From contig NC_084927.1 in the NCBI RefSeq assembly GCF_958298935.1, positions 22,828,001 through 22,892,000 of the forward strand: a stretch of DNA of 64,000 nucleotides, read 5' to 3'. The notes beneath the pieces are model-generated. The model was not told the DNA's origin. It ran no database searches and saw nothing but the letters and a program-made list of their open reading frames with translations. The stretch comes from Phragmites australis. Taxonomy: Eukaryota; Streptophyta; Magnoliopsida; Poales; Poaceae. Shown one piece after another: positions 31,295 to 43,495 of the stretch. The translations under genes were made by a program, and so were the position numbers. The stretch's first letter is position 1. Each line of letters begins with the position of its first letter.

Positions 31295-34200
31295 TCCTCC
31301 CCCTCTTGAATTGGGTCGTCCTCGATGCAATGTCATCTTCTTCTCCCAAGTAAGGCTTCAAATCTGAAATTTTAAATGTGGGACTAACCCCATAATCTGC
31401 AGGCAACTCAAGCTTATATGCATTATCATTGATCTTTTCCACAATTTTAAAAGGAGCATCAGCTCGAGGCAGCAATTTAGACTTTCTCAAATCAGGAAAC
31501 CTATCTTTGCGCAAATGTAACCACACAAGATCACCAATTTCAAAAGTAATATGTTTCCGACCTTGGCTACCATAAGTTCTATACTTCTCATTCATCTTTT
31601 CAATATTCTCCTTAGTCAACTCATGCATTTTCAGAATCAAATCAGCACGTGTCTTAGCATCAAAATTCAATTTCTTGGATGTTGGTAAAGGAAATAAATC
31701 AATAGGGGCACGGGGGTTAAAACCATACACTACCTGAAACGGACTTACCTTGGTGGTGGAGTGAACTGATCTGTTGTAAGCGAACTCAATATGGGGTAGA
31801 CACTCTTCCCACATCCTCAATTTTTTCTTCAAAATAGCCCGCAACATGGTGGATAATGTGTGGTTCACAACCTCCGTTTGTCCGTCAGTTTGAGGGTGAC
31901 ATGTCGTCAAAAATAGCAGCTTTGTCCCAAGTTTATTCCAAAGTGTCCTCCAAAAGTGGCTCAAAAATTTTGCATCACGATCCGAAACAATGGTGTTAGG
32001 CACTCCATGCAAGCGAATGATTTCCCTGAAAAACAAATCAGCTATGTTTGTAGCATCATCGCTCTTGTGACAAGGTATAAAATGTGCCATTTTTGAAAAA
32101 CGATCCACAACGACAAATATACTATCCCTCCCCCTCTTGGTCCTAGGAAATCCTAAAACAAAATCCATAGAAATATCCTCCCAAGGCACACTAGGAACAG
32201 GAAGAGGCATATAAAGTCCATGTGGGTTCAAGCGAGACTTAGCTTTATTGCAAGTAGTGTAACGTGCCACGTAGCGCTCGACGTCGCGCCTCATCTTAGG
32301 CCAAAAGAAGTGAGCAGCCAGTACATCCTCGGTCTTCTTCACTCCAAAATGTCCCATCAAACCACCTCCATGCGCTTCCTGCAAGAACAATAGGCGAATA
32401 GAGCTAGCTGGGATACATAGCCTGTTAGCACGGTATAGCAATCCATCATTCAGCACATATTTATTCCAAGTTCTTCCTTCTTTACAATGTTCAAAAGCAT
32501 ATAATCCTTTAATTGTTTCTAAACCAAAAATCTTATGATCGAGTTGGGACAGCATGGTATAACGTCTAGATAACGCATCTGCAATGACAGTGTCTTTACC
32601 TTTCTTGTGTTTAATGATATAAGGAAATGACTCTATAAATTCAACCCATTTAGCATGACGTTTGTTCAGTTTGGTTTGGCTTCTAATATGTTTCAAAGCT
32701 TCATGATCAGAATGAATAATAAACTCCTTGGGCCAAAGATAATGTTGCCATGTTTCTAAAACTCGCACTAAAGCATACAACTCCTTATCATAAGTTGAAT
32801 AATTAAGAGATGGCCCATTCAATTTCTCACTAAAATAAGCAACAGGTTTACCTCCTTGTAGTAGCACTCCTCCAATTCCAATGCTGCTAGTATCACATTC
32901 TAACTCAAAAGTCTTACCAAAGTCCGGAAGTTGGAGTAAAGGTGCATGCATAAGCTTCTCTTTCAGCGTATTAAAAGCTTGTTCTTGTGCTGGCCCCTAT
33001 TGGAACGGAACACCCTTCTTTGTCAACTCATTGAGTGGGGCAGCAATGGTGCTGAAATCTCTCACAAAACGTCGATAGAACCCTGCAAGGCCATGAAAGC
33101 TTCTCATCTGTGTGATAGTCCAAGGGGTCGGCCAGCTCTTGATGGCTTCAATTTTAGCTTCATCCACTTCAATTCCCTGTGGAGTAACAACATAGCCAAG
33201 AAAAGCAACTCTATTCGTGCAAAAGGTGCACTTGTCAAGGTTAGCAAACAAACGTGCCTCTCTCAAAGCAGTAAAAACAGCACGTAGATGATCAATGTGT
33301 TCTTCATGTGACTTGCTATAGATCAAAATATCATCAAAGTACACCACCACAAATCTTCCTATGAAAGCACGTAAAACCTCATTCATCAATCTCATGAAAG
33401 TGCTAGGTGCATTAGTTAAACCAAAAGGCATCACTAACCACTCATATAGACCGAACTTAGTTTTGAAAGCAGTTTTCCATTCATCTCCCAATTTCATTCT
33501 TATTTGGTGGTAACCACTACGCAAGTCAATCTTTGTGAAAATAATAGAACCACTCAACTCATTAAGCATGTCGTCTAGCCTAGGAATAGGGTGATGATAC
33601 CTTATTGTGATATTATTAATGGCTCTACAATCAACACAGATGCGCCATGTACCATCTTTCTTAGGAACCAAAAGAACAGGAACAACATGAGGACTAAGGC
33701 TCTCTTGTACGTACCCACGGTCCAAAAGGTCTTGGACTTGTCGCTGAATTTCCTTAGTCTCCTCCGGATTGGTCCTATATACAGCGCGGTTTGGCAAAGT
33801 CACTCCCGGGATCAAATCTATTTGGTGCTCTATCCCTCTCAATGGTGGCAGCCCCAGGGGTATCTCAGCTGGAAAGACATCCTTATACTCCTACAAAAGA
33901 TTAGTGACAGCAGCAGGCAAAGAGCTAGGTATATCATCAATTGAAAATAAAACATCTTTGCATACCAAAGCATAGCACAAAGTATCATTATCTTGAATTT
34001 CAGCAAGGTCAGATTTAGTAGCAAGCATAACACCACCCTTCAACTTAATGCCTTTGGACCTAGGTGTGTTCTTCTCTTTCTTAGGTGGAAAAACATATTG
34101 AGCTACTTGCTGATTTTCAGAATCCAAAACACGTTCTTTCTTTTCTTTTTCAGCTAGCGCTTTATCACATTGCACAATTTCAGCAGGTGTCAAAGGAAGC

Positions 34201-36017
34201 AAAAAAAATTTCTTTCCCTTGTGCACGAGAGAGTATTTATTACTTCTACCATGGTGTGTAGCATCGGTATCAAATTCCCAAGGACAGCCTAACAAAAGTG
34301 AACATGCTTGCATAGGCACTACATCAAAATCAGCATAATCATGGTAGGAACCAATAGAAAAATGTACTCTCGCAGATTGTGTTACCTTAACCTTACCGCT
34401 GTTATTGAACCACTGAATATATTATGGATGAGGATGTGCACGCGTTGGCAAGGAAAGAATCTTCATAAGATCGGAGCTCAAGAGGTTGTTGCAACTCCCG
34501 CCATTAATTATGGTACGAATACGTGCATCTTTGACAATGAGGAATGTCTGGAATAGATTATGGCATTGTAGCTGCTCTGCTTGCCTGATTTGAGAACTCA
34601 AAACTCGCTTCACAATGAAGGTGCGTGCTGCATAACTCTCCATGGCAGCGGTACCACTAATCTCCTCCCCCTCACTATCCACGTCATGATCGGCTGCAAG
34701 ATTAGCTTCAAGTGCATATTCTTCCTCGACATCACTATGACTAACATATCCACCATCTGCTGTTGCGGAGTATGCTTGCTGGCTTGGGCAATCCTTCATG
34801 ACGTGGCCAATACCTTGGCAGCGACGGCACACAATGCCCGTTGTACGACCCGTGGTAGCTGCACTTGAAGAAGAGCTTGGCATTAGATCCTGCGAAACAG
34901 TAGATTTGCTCACCTCACGTGATGGTGGTGGTGCTCCTGCTGAACGCGCCCGAGTGTTGGAGGAGGGGGCAGCAGATTGTGTAGATGTAGAAGGGAATGT
35001 TGTTGCTTGTCCCGGTGGTACTCGTGAAGTAGATGTACTCCCAAAATTGTTCTGCAATTTCTGCACCTGTTGTCGACCCTGCAGTTCTTTTTCTGCCAAG
35101 ATAGTAAAATGGAACAACCTATTGGTAGTATTGTAATCTTTATAATCAACAAGGTCCTGAATTTCACGTCTCAACTCGGAGTAAAAACGAATCATGGTAT
35201 CCTCATCATCCTCTTGTATACTACAACGAAGCATAGCAATTTGAAGCTCTTGATAGTAATCATGCACAGATTTAGAACCTTGATTTAAGAGCTGCAATTT
35301 CTTTTTCAATTCACGTGTATAATCAGGAGGAATAAATCTATTGCGCATGGCACGCTTTAGTCTAGGCCATGATTCAGGTTCTAAGCCACTAGAAACTAAA
35401 CCATTCCACCAAATAATAGCATAATTCGTGAACTCATAAGTGGCTAGTCTAACTCTATGCATTTCAGGAACCATATGAGAACTATACTTTTGATCAACCG
35501 TCATTTCCCAATTCAAATAAGCATCAGCATCATATGCACCATCAAAAGGAGGCATTGAAAACTTAATCTTAGAATAAGGATCATCGCGACCGTTGCGATT
35601 AACATTATTACCTCCATTACCTTGACAACGTTGTTGTTGGTCACGACGTAATTGTTCAACACGAGGACGTTGCTCAGCACGCGCATCTTGCCCAACAAAA
35701 ACCTCACCATCTTCTTGGTCACCATTATTAGTATCATCATCATGTGAATGTTCATCATCCAGTGGTGGCTGTCGCAACTCAAGGTCGTTGACTCGCGTGA
35801 AGAGGTTAGCAGTGCTTGTTGTAATGTCTGTCAATAGTCTAGTATGATCCTGCAAGGCTTTGTTGAGTTCTTCCTTGGACATACAATCCTTAAAATCCGA
35901 CGGAGAGCCATCACCTGACATGGTTAGTAGAAAAAAAACAAAGGATAACACAATATTATCCCTATCAACTACTAGGTGGTGGAAGGTGGAATCACACACA
36001 CTCAAGCGTCTTGCCAC
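31233..36017 (-). pseudogene. CRM-like gag-pol polyprotein with three nonsense codons
   Basis: One frame runs from 36017 to 31233 with stops only near 34422-34424, 33891-33893 and 32997-32999 and no frameshift. The likely start is Met at 35921 (MSGDGSPSDFKD). In order: gag core (SKIKFSMPPFDGAYDADAYL), zinc knuckle CRRCQGIGHVMKDC (about 34830-34790), protease IINGGSCNNLLS in which the usual Asp is Asn, reverse transcriptase with [12 protein letters not shown], RNase H ([17 protein letters not shown]), integrase with its HHCC region, and IVSDRDAKF and [11 protein letters not shown] with the catalytic Glu kept. The end ([17 protein letters not shown]) continues about 60 bases into the 3' LTR. 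In a live copy these enzymes copy and integrate the element. Confidence 0.85.
31295..31314 (-). other. Polypurine tract of element B
   Basis: CAAGAGGGGGAGGA on the minus strand lies directly before the LTR start. Confidence 0.75.
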
Positions 36018-37021
36018 GCTCTTACAAATGTTCTTACCAACGCAGCAAGGAGGAACAACCGGTGATAAGTCTGGAAGCGTGGGATGATTGCAAGAGTGAA
36101 CCTGTTCGGATCAAAGGAGGTGGAGCTTGGAAAGGCACAATATGGTAGCAAGGATTAGCAATAACTGTAATCAGATGAGCAAAGCTAAATAAGTGTCCAA
36201 AGTATGAATCACAGTTGCTGGTCTATCATGTGTCCCTAGTCCTAGCACAACAGCTGAAACAAAGCTAAAAAGGATGATCAGAGAAAGACACAGTAAATAG
36301 CACAATGATCTGGGTGTTCTCTATGTGCTCCTCTTTTTTGTCTTTTAGCACTAGTAGGAATCACGAATTTTTTTTTCATATTTTTCTGATATTGTTTTCT
36401 GAACTAGGAGCACACAAGAAACAACCACAGAAATTTTCAGCTCAAACAGATGCAAGATGTGGCCTATAGAAAATCAAGCATGTTCTCTGAAAAGTATGCA
36501 AAAACTTCGTGGCTCGATTACTCAATCTTCTGAGCCGAATTGGGAAAAAAAATTTTGGCAGAACCCGGCAACGCCGGGGAGCAACGGATGTAACTTTTTC
36601 TGTAGATGTCCGTGAAAAAAAAATTTGCCTGATTCCGAGTCCGTATGAGAAAGTTATGGCCGTTTTACTGAACCCCTATCGAGTTAGGGTTTTTTTTTCA
36701 AAGCACCTCTTGCAGAAATTGACCTTTTTAAGGTATTACAAGCAATAGGATTGCGAGATGAACAAGGAGGGTAGCGGTGGCAGGGCAATTGATACAAGGC
36801 GGCTTGCGACCTATCTAGGGTTGGCGTAGCAGAAAGTAACACAAGGCGGCTTGCGGTGGCAAATCGAGTAATGTGGTGGCTCGACTTGTTGCAAAGGCAC
36901 AAAGGGTTCTAGGGCAGCGGAAATTGACAGAAATTTTTTTTTGGCTTTTTTTGGACTCTCGGTAATGAAAAACAGACTAATCTAAAGGGGAAAATGAAAT
37001 TACCTGACGGGCAACCTGAAC
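36018..37021 (-). other. 5' leader of element B
   Basis: About 1 kb lies between the primer site and gag. I see no ORF. It has several A- and T-runs, and the minus strand near 36640-36700 is purine- and A-rich. Confidence 0.5.
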
Positions 37022-37032
37022 CTCTGATACCA
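37022..37032 (-). other. Primer-binding site of element B (initiator tRNA-Met type)
   Basis: On the minus strand TGGTATCAGAG starts two bases after the LTR end; this pairs with the 3' end of plant initiator tRNA-Met. Confidence 0.8.
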
Positions 37033-37034
37033 GT

Positions 37035-37945
37035 TGATGAGTAATGTTGGCCTGATCTTCCGATAGGTAGCGATAAGTTGGTAGGTGGAGAACTCGACGT
37101 TGATGATCAAAAAGCTTCGACCCGAACAGATCGTCTCCCTTGCAATCATTACACCACAGCTCTGTTGGTTATCAACCGTGTCGCGCGGTTGACCTCGCCA
37201 AGAAGGCTCAATCCCTACAAGCGTACCGAGAACACAAGCAAGAACGTAGAAGATGCAATCTGAAATATTGCGAATAGAATTGAAGCACTCAAAGTTGGGG
37301 TTCCACAAACACTTGCGGTGGCCTAGTCGCTCCAGAACAAAAGCGAAAATCTCATAATCTGTGTGTAGATCAATATCTAAGCAAAAACCCAACCCTAATT
37401 AGGATGGCGGCAACTGTATATAAAAGACTAGGGTCAGCCAAGGACCCCTGGACGCGTCCCTAATGGACTCCAACACGTTACACGGCCCAACGGCCCAAAA
37501 GATGGTGGCGCAGCACCCTGACAGATTCTGGACGTCCACTTATTTCGATGATTCCTGTTGACTCAGAAAGAATTTGGACATGGGACTAGTCCCGTTGGAG
37601 AGCCTATCTCCTTAGCTTTCCAACCATGTGTAGAACATCGAAATCAGAGTCCATATGCGTCCTGGGCGACGATTTTAGTGCAGACGGGTCCTGGACTCCG
37701 AAACGGACTCGAACTTGATTGGACCTCCACCTTGGCTTGGGCGCCCTTGCTGGTCTTCTCCCGTGTTCCTAAGTAACAAAGCATCACAATTATTCAGTAG
37801 CATCTTATCCTTATCAAAATATAAAGCGACACTATGGAACAAGCTCACCTCATGATTTAGTTGACGTGCACGAGCTCATGTCAATGGACCTATTGTTGGA
37901 GGAATACTCGGTGTGTGTGTATCCTAAAAAGTGATGTCCTCATCA
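37035..37945 (-). repeat. 5' LTR of element B
   Basis: The 911-bp unit has TGATGAG / CTCATCA terminal inverted repeats. A TATATAAAAG box on the plus strand near 37419 is not in the right orientation for the element and may be chance. Confidence 0.85.
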
Positions 37946-40114
37946 TCTACAACCTCCCTTCTTAGTTGTGTATGGAGCAAAAGTACATTATGATGCCGGT
38001 GCTGATACCAGGGCCTGAGGCAACCGGGCAACGATATCGATGTCTACCTGAAACCATTAATGCAAGATCTTGTAATATCATGGAACGATGGTGTGCAGAT
38101 ATGGGATGCATACAAATGAGATATCTTCACCCTACGGGCAATGCTGTTCATAATAATCCAAGATTGGCCAACCCTTGGCAACCTATCGGGCCATACTGTC
38201 GAAGGCTAATGTGCATGCGTGCATTGCTTGGATGAAATAGAGAGCTTGTGGCTAAAGAACAACCAAAAAATGGTGTACTCGGGTCATTGTAAATTTCTTC
38301 ACAAAGATCACCCGTACCGCAGCAACAGGAAAGCTTTTGACGGGAAAGTTGAGACTCAATCACCTCCTATGCATCGCACTAGGAGACAGGTATATGAGAT
38401 GGTAAAGGGGATTAGGGTTATCCTTGGGAAGGGATGCAGGAGTACACCAGTTCTGAACTCTAATCTTAGAGCACCTATGTTCAAAAAGAAATATGATTTT
38501 TTATGACTTAGCTTATTGGCCAGATTTGGTGGTTCGACACGCAATTCATGTCATGCACAATAAGAAGAACGTGTGTGATAGCTTTGTTGGTACATTACTA
38601 GACATACCTAGCGAAACAAAGGATACACTCCAAGCACGGAAGGATCTAAAATGTTTGAAACTCAGACAGGATCTACATCCCGAAGATATGGAAGAAGGTG
38701 ACAAATATCTTGGTCCCGCTAGCTACAGTCTGAGCAGGGCAGAGAAAATTGCAATGTGCAAGTGCTTGCTTAGAATCAAGGTTCCATCCGGTTACTCCGC
38801 CAATATAAAGGGACTAGTAAACATGAAAGATTTGAAATTAACTAGCATGAAGTTTCATGATTGTCACGTGATGATGATACAGATGCTTTCAATTGCAATT
38901 AGAGGTATTTTGCCGCCGAAAATCCGAAACCCAATCATAAAGCTGTGTTCATTATTTAACGCGATATAATAGAAGGCCATCGATCCGACCAAGCTAGATA
39001 AGCTATAGGAAGATGTGGTCGAGACTCTATCCCAGCTTGAGGTATTGTTCCCTCCATCATTTTTTGATATCATGGTGCATCTCATTGCTCACATTGTAAA
39101 AGAGATACGAATTCTTAGCCCCATATTTCTGCATCAGATGTACCCTTTCGAGAGGTTCATGGGAGTTTTGAATAAATACGTTCATAACCAAAATCGGCTA
39201 GAAGGCTGCATGGCTGAGGGCTAGGGAACCAAGGAGGTCATTGATTTCTGCATCAACTACATGAATGTCAAATCGATTGGTGTGCCTGTATCTTGCCATG
39301 AGGGGAGGCAACAAGGGAAAGGGATGATAGGTACAAACTCATTCCACACTAACAACCCCATTTCATTCACGCAAGCACATTTCACAGTTCTGCAACAATC
39401 AGTTGTAGTGAACCTGTATGTCGAAGAACACTAGAAGATGCTACGCACCAAAAACCCAGGGAAGTTTGATGTTTGGATCACGCGAGAGGACCAAGATCTT
39501 TTTGGCACCTAGTTATGTAGACAAGTGATGGATAAGTAGATAGAGTGTGCTCAATTGAATGTGTTGGCTCACGGACTATCAACTACAATCCTCACATTCC
39601 AAGGATATGACATAAATGACTATACATTTTATACGAGAGCTCAGGATAGTAAGAGAGCCAACCAAAATAGCAGTGTTTGTATATATGCCTACAACTGCAA
39701 TGGAAATAGTGAGACCTACTATGGATTCATAGAGGAGATCTGGGAGCTCGACTATGGAGAATCAAAGGTTCCTTTTTGGGTGCCAATGGATCAGACTCCT
39801 AGGGTGCATGAAGATCGACAAGTATGGTATGACTATAGTGGACGAAAAACTCGTTGGATACAGAGAAAAACCATTCATACCTACGAATGATGTTATGCAA
39901 GTCTTCTATGTAAAGGACCCAGACCCAGCTAACAAAGAGGAGCGCCACGTGGTTCTTCAGGGAAAAAAGAAGGATTGTCGGAGTGAAGAATGTCATTGAC
40001 GAGGAAGACTACAATCAATTCGACGTGATACCTCCTTTCGTAGGGGACGTTGACCTAGGTCCCATGGAAGACATAGATGAACCTCCCTATGTACGCCGTG
40101 ATCATAATGAATGA

Positions 40115-40700
40115 CGAATCGTTAAGACAAAGTAGCTAAATTGTATTAATTATTAATTTGTATTAACTAAGGACATGCCTTAATTTGTATTAACTAATGA
40201 CGTGATATAATTTGTTTTAGATGCAATTATACCTCACTTATGTTATGGAAGCTTCAATTTATAGTTTATGGTGGAAGACGTCTTTATTATTGAGCATATT
40301 GATTTATGATCTTCAATGAATTAGCAATAGCACAAACACTATTACTATGTATTACTACGTATTAATGAAGATGTCTTTACTATTGATTTACATTAGCTAT
40401 AGTTATGAGCATATTTATTTTCAATTTTTAATGATTTAAAATATTTTATCGATGAAATTAAGATATATATGAAGCTCCAATTATATTTTTTAATTAATTA
40501 GCAAGCCCCAATATAGAAATTTAGGTATGAACATATTTATTTTAAATTTTATTAAATTCAAAAATTGATCTATGAGATTTAGGTATATACAAAACTTAAT
40601 TTTGGTATATAGCAAGTTCAAATTAAAATAAATATGTATTAGGATTTTAAGTCAACAACATGTTAATAAATATAGGTAGTACAAACTCAAGTGAATATAC
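40115..40700 (+). other. A/T-rich 3' region of the CACTA-2 transposase gene
   Basis: No gene seen. Long runs of ATTAATTTGTATTAAC-type sequence suggest the 3' untranslated and intergenic part between the two CACTA-2 genes. Confidence 0.5.
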
Positions 40701-40785
40701 TTGAGTAGCACAGCGGTTAGTTCATTTGGTCTTTGGTGGCCAGGTCGCGGGTTCAACGCTTGTGCTCAGCACAATTTTTTTTTGC
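40700..40785 (+). ncRNA. tRNA-like Pol III unit (SINE-like relic)
   Basis: An A-box-like TAGCACAGCGG starts at 40706 and a B-box-like GGTTCAACGCT at 40750. The 44-base spacing equals that of a tRNA gene. A run of nine or more T follows at about 40774, which could end Pol III transcription. The T-arm does not fold properly and no acceptor stem is present, so it is not a working tRNA. It may be the head of a tRNA-derived SINE or a relic. Confidence 0.4.
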
Positions 40786-40805
40786 ACCGGTGCGCTGGGG
40801 AAGGG

Positions 40806-40980
40806 GGTTTCACTGCCGGCTGATGTAATGGGCCGGTAGTGAATCACCCCTTCACCGCTGGCACAAATTTGAGCCAGCAGTGAAGCCTTGCTTTAGTGCC
40901 AGTGCATGAATTGTCCCGATAGTGAAACCCCCCATTCATTGTCGGTCCACACTTTAAGCCAGCAGTGAAGCCCCCCACCC
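40806..40980 (+). repeat. Internal subterminal-type repeats of CACTA-2
   Basis: TTCACTGCCGGCTGATGTAA, then GGGCCGGTAGTGAA, and three copies of AGCCAGCAGTGAAGCC lie here, far from either end of the element. They match the motifs at 21320-21500 and 2690-2930. They stand just before a TATA box, so they probably serve the second gene as promoter sites. Confidence 0.7.
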
Positions 40981-40982
40981 CC

Positions 40983-40993
40983 CTTATATAACC
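40983..40993 (+). promoter_or_regulatory. TATA box of the second transcription unit in CACTA-2
   Basis: CTTATATAACC follows the internal repeats and precedes a C-rich exon. Confidence 0.55.
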
Positions 40994-41009
40994 GAAGCAC
41001 CACCCTAGC

Positions 41010-41460
41010 TCCCAGACTTAGAAAAATTTCCCCCCTTCCTCAAGCGCCGCTGCCTCTGCCTTGTCCTCGCCCACACCGTCGGAGGACCACAAGCCTAAGC
41101 CCGCCGTCCCTGTCCTCCTCGACACCATCATCCTCCTCCTTGACGAAATCATCGTCATCCTCCTCCCTGACGAAATCGCCATCCTCCTCCCCAATGTCAA
41201 CCCCGTCGTCCTCCCCAACATCATCCCCTTCGTCCACCCCGAGGCTATCTCCGTCCCCCTCCCCGTTCCCAAGTACCACGAGGCCACGCTGAGGAGCCCA
41301 AGCCCGCTGTCCCGGTCCTCCTCGATGCTGTCATCCTCCTCCACGAAGCCATCACCGTCCTCCTCCCTGACGTCATCCCTGTCCTCCACCCTGACACTGT
41401 CCCCATCCCCCTCCCCAAGGCCTTCGTTGAGGACGAGTAGCCACCTGCGTCGCCGTTGAG
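41010..41460 (+). other. C-rich first exon of the second CACTA-2 transcription unit
   Basis: The exon ends GTTGAG before GTAAGC, a good splice donor. An open frame from 41061 gives a Pro/Leu/Ile/Val-rich product with an internal duplication: PVLLDTIILLLDEIIVILLP in the first half has a counterpart about 195 bases later in another frame. It is probably untranslated or part of the next protein; I cannot join it to the next ORF in frame with certainty. Confidence 0.4.
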
Positions 41461-43488
41461 GTAAGCCTCCCGCTCCTCCCCGTTCACCTCCTCCCCCTCC
41501 ATCCCCCCTCTCCCTAGCAGGAGGCCGCGGTGCACTGTCTATGACAATGAATGGTGAATGGTTCTCTAATCCATAGTCTTTGATCCTTGTCTATGATGAT
41601 GAAAAATGTTTCGTGAAATAAGATAGTCTCTAATCCTTGTCTATGATGATGAATGGTGAATGGTTCTCTGATCCTTGCCTATGGTAATGCATAGTCTCTT
41701 GGCGCTAGAGCCTTTTTCTCATAAGAACAGAGGCTATACATATGATCTTTGCTTCCTTTTTGCTAAAAATGATAAGATGCCATCTCCTCGTAATGTTGAT
41801 GACTTGTGTATGTTGGCTTTGCACAATGGTTTGCAATACCCTCCTGTTGCACCTATCCTGTTGATGATGCCTGTGCTGGGATCGATGATTGACCTAATCT
41901 AAGCATGACGATGTTGCTGGTTGCTATGTTCTAATTATGCTTTTGGCATTTCTTATAAGAACAGATGCTATACATATGATCTTGTGCTGTCGAAATGCAA
42001 CTACTTTGCATAGGTATTCGATTATTCAAGGTTTCACACCTCCCTCTCCCTCTCTCTGTTAATCTAAACAGTATTGTTGCATATGTTTAATGCTCAGTGA
42101 TGAGTAAATGCATTGAAATTGGATTAGCTATCTGAGTACAATAGATGCGGACCTGTGTAAATCTCCAATTGCTTGATTGGCATAGGCAGTAACTGGAGGT
42201 TGTGATTTGGTCCTCCTTGGTCAGTTCCTGTATACCGAGTTTGGGCCTCGGTTGTTCTCAGTTCACTGCCTGTTTGCTTTGATCCCTGGACTAGTGCTGT
42301 TGTAGTATTTGGTTCAGGCTATTTCTGTTTTGATCGATATCTGAAAGAGCAGTAGATCTTGATGGTTCAGTAATTGTGTTTCTCCTCCCTGCTGGTCTCC
42401 TGCTCTATTATTTTTCGGTTTATACAGGATCTTGTTTTCTTTTTTCAGTATTTGTGAACCCTTTTCCAGGTTCTGCATCTAGTTAAGATCTCAGATTCTT
42501 GTCCAATTTGTGATATGTCTATAGAACAGTTCGGGAGTAGAACCTTAATTGTTTCGCTGTTCAGTTTATTATCTTTACATGATGAATGGTGTCTTTGTTT
42601 CTGAACTGTTGGCACATACTTGCAAGATCATGTTTAATAAATATGTGCTGTTGGGTTATTTTATTTTTATATGTGGGATTGTGTCCATACTTGAATACTG
42701 TCTTTCTTGCATCTTATCCCCTAATCTCTCTACCATTTTCGTTACTCGTGGGCAGCACTTGCTGAATGACAGTGTTGCTGTCCTTCTCTCTTCTGGGTTT
42801 TTGGAATGTTTCCTAAAATGCCATGTATATTTTGTTGTGAGCTAATTAATAGTAACAATTAAATATGCATAGGGTATCTAGGGAATAGTTGGGTTCAGGG
42901 ATTTGCCATGCTTAGCCTCCTACATTAAATGCTCTTTACGGAGAAGCAAACATTTCTTTTGAAATACAACTCCTCCAAGTATATAATTATCTCAGTCGAG
43001 CTTGCAATCGTATATAAGTTTGTTGATGATGATATGGCTCGAGGATTCTAGAACATGGTCTTATTAGGTTCACATAATAGTGGAAGAAGAAGGATTTGTC
43101 CAAACTATGGTCAATGTCCTTCATCTTCCCTATTATGTGTGCCTAATAAGGCCATGTGCTAAAGCCACAGAGGCCGTATTTTTTTTTTACTCCTGTTATG
43201 TGTTGTATTAAAAATTGCACTGTTTTTATACTTATTTTTGTTTCTGCAAATGATGAAATTGGAGACCATACATATGACTGCAAAGCTCGACTAGGATGGT
43301 TATTACACATGCACCTAGCATGTCTTTTCACTATCCCAGTCAAGCTTGCAGTCGTATATAATTATCTCCATAATCTGATGCTACTGATGTTTTCATACTT
43401 GTTTTACTTAATCTTTTCTTTGCAGTAACATTTTTTGGTGTTAGTGCGGTTTGTAGTATATCATTTTTGCATATTTTCTAAAATTTAG
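41461..43488 (+). other. Probable 2-kb intron (GTAAGC...TTTAG)
   Basis: The stretch is T-rich, lacks genes, and is bounded by a donor at 41461 and an acceptor after CTAAAATTTAG at 43488. It contains three near-copies of CTATGATGATGAA with GAATGGTTCTCT (41540-41680), paired copies of ACAGATGCTATACATATGAT (41748 and 41953), and a hairpin at 43053-43158. Confidence 0.5.
43053..43158 (+). repeat. Imperfect hairpin with about 46-bp arms
   Basis: The left arm ACATGGTCTTATTAGG..CACATAATAG (43053-43098) pairs with the right arm CTATTATGTG..CCTAATAAGGCCATGT (43112-43158) around a loop of about 13 bases. It looks like a small fold-back element or a young microRNA-like precursor inside the intron. Confidence 0.6.
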
Positions 43489-43495
43489 GACTGCT

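Larger units (their letters stand above)
30379..37945 (-). mobile_element. Element B: CRM-like chromovirus (Ty3/gypsy), nearly complete
   Basis: LTRs at 30379-31294 and 37035-37945 bound the element. Perfect target copies TCTAC lie at 30374-30378 and 37946-37950, inside the CACTA-2 transposase. On the minus strand it has a tRNA-Met primer site, gag-pol in one frame and a polypurine tract. The LTR starts TGATGAGGACATC. The pol frame runs on into the 3' LTR, a feature known from centromeric (CRM) chromoviruses, and the protein sequence also fits that clade. I give CRM as likely, not proven. Confidence 0.85.
22880..40114 (+). pseudogene. CACTA TNP2-type transposase, split by two LTR elements
   Basis: Exon 1 is 22880-22972 (MAPTNTHRKRTQKHTKGGSS), then a 75-bp GT-AG intron, then exon 2 from 23048 with a transposase-associated domain (MDRRWVYDASLVSAEYKNGV; HSHLMPRGFMLGYTRW). 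It is cut at 23494/29700 by element A and resumes EFQKFECMVEDSK and CPNDCLLYRGEHADLE. At 30130-30378 it reads LFANKRHVELMRWHAEEHK and GMNPFGNMSSSHSTWPVTLC, the Transposase_21 core. It is cut again at 30378/37951 by element B. It resumes NLPS, a stop in place of Trp, then MEQKYIMMPVLIPGP, HTVEG, KKKYDFYDLAYWPD, CHVMMIQMLSIAIRGILPP, and PFERFMGVLNKYVHN (DUF4218-like). It closes with a DUF4216-like end (EEIWELDYG; NDVMQVFYVKDPDPA; YVRRDHNE, TGA at 40112-40114). Several stops and frameshifts, one at a T9 run near 30107-30115, show it is inactive. In an intact copy it would cut and join transposon ends in the nucleus. Confidence 0.85.

Noticed and set aside
40700..40785. A working tRNA gene
   Set aside because: The box spacing fits, but the acceptor stem is absent and the T-arm does not pair, so it is only tRNA-like.
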